DNA of 13,380 nt from CAYYGL01 sp964471235 (lineage in GTDB: Bacteria; Calditrichota; Calditrichia; RBG-13-44-9; J075): assembly GCA_964471235.1 (NCBI GenBank), contig CAYYGL010000136.1, positions 1-13,380 on the forward strand. The letters run 5' to 3'. The notes under the pieces were generated by a model that ran no database searches, was not told where the DNA came from, and was given only the letters and a program-made list of their open reading frames with translations. Both the position numbers and the translations under genes were made by a program. Shown here one piece after another: positions 13,305-13,380 of this stretch (within the stretch, counting starts at the first letter, position 1; every line of letters begins with the position of its first letter).

Positions 13305-13380
13305 AATGGCGCACCCGGGCGAAACGATAGGTAGAACTGGCAGGCGGCAAGCGGCAGTTTGTGCCACCCCACTTCGCCGA

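Larger units (their letters stand above)
12942..13380. other. Repeat-rich intergenic region at the right edge
   Basis: No convincing gene is present. Bases 12942-13100 are AT-rich and plain, with no clear terminator after the barrel gene. From about 13105 to the edge the sequence carries a heptamer tandem array, a 10-bp inverted repeat, an 11-bp direct repeat and an 8-bp-arm palindrome, listed separately. A plus-strand frame from 13264 is still open at the edge but has no proper ribosome binding site. Confidence 0.6.
13106..13380. repeat. Direct repeat CACTTCGCCGA bounding the repeat block
   Basis: CACTTCGCCGA occurs at 13106-13116 and again at 13370-13380, where the window ends. The second copy may continue outside the window. 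The copies bracket a block of about 264 bp that contains the tandem array and the palindrome. Confidence 0.5.

Noticed and set aside
13161..13367. 68-codon minus-strand frame through the heptamer array
   Set aside because: Part of the protein is simply the translated tandem repeat; there is no start signal or domain.
13264..13380. Plus-strand frame open to the window edge (MLKGTTGASKF...)
   Set aside because: No correctly spaced ribosome binding site, and it lies in a repeat-rich block; its end is unseen, so it cannot be called a gene.

Overview
The window fits a Gram-negative bacterium. It has outer-membrane lipid genes (heptose nucleotidylyltransferase), a membrane-bound lytic transglycosylase with LysM domains, a lipobox lipoprotein and a beta-barrel ending in Phe. 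GC content looks moderate. The mix of genes, and two large exported proteins with no family I can name, suggest the FCB superphylum (Calditrichota/KSB1-like lineages). That placement is inference from protein style only. I see no phage, insertion sequence, CRISPR array, tRNA or rRNA.

Layout. (1) 1-3800, minus strand: a chemosensory operon read right to left as CheW, CheR with C-terminal TPRs, a second CheW with an N-terminal extension, and a methyl-accepting chemoreceptor cut by the left window edge. CheW / CheR-TPR / extended CheW is the WspB-WspC-WspD arrangement of alternative-function chemosensory systems. Between the second CheW and the chemoreceptor lies a decayed C-terminal tail of another chemoreceptor (711-880). 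(2) 3801-4184: intergenic, with two hairpins. (3) 4185-8980, minus strand: a housekeeping block read as rfaE2-like heptose-phosphate adenylyltransferase, mltD-like LysM transglycosylase, HAL2-type 3'(2'),5'-bisphosphate nucleotidase and an M24 Xaa-Pro-type aminopeptidase. The first two are tightly coupled (13 nt gap). (4) 8981-9410: a divergent intergenic region with a 16-bp direct repeat, three consecutive hairpins, a perfect TATAAT and, just after it, a phased GAAC/GTTC operator-like array. (5) 9411-12941, plus strand: a 699-residue predicted lipoprotein of unknown family, then a 424-residue predicted outer-membrane beta-barrel, with a short foldable leader between them. (6) 12942-13380: no convincing gene, but a repeat-rich stretch with a heptamer tandem array, inverted and direct repeats and a palindrome.

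How the genes relate. The chemosensory proteins form the receptor, adaptor and methylation part of one signalling array; CheA, CheB and any output regulator would be expected beyond the left edge. The heptose enzyme and the transglycosylase both serve the cell envelope. The lipoprotein and barrel probably act together at the outer membrane, but their function is unknown. The observations most worth following up are the chemoreceptor remnant, the 11-bp-phased operator candidate, the orphan lipoprotein-barrel pair and the repeat block at the right edge. None of them proves a new system.
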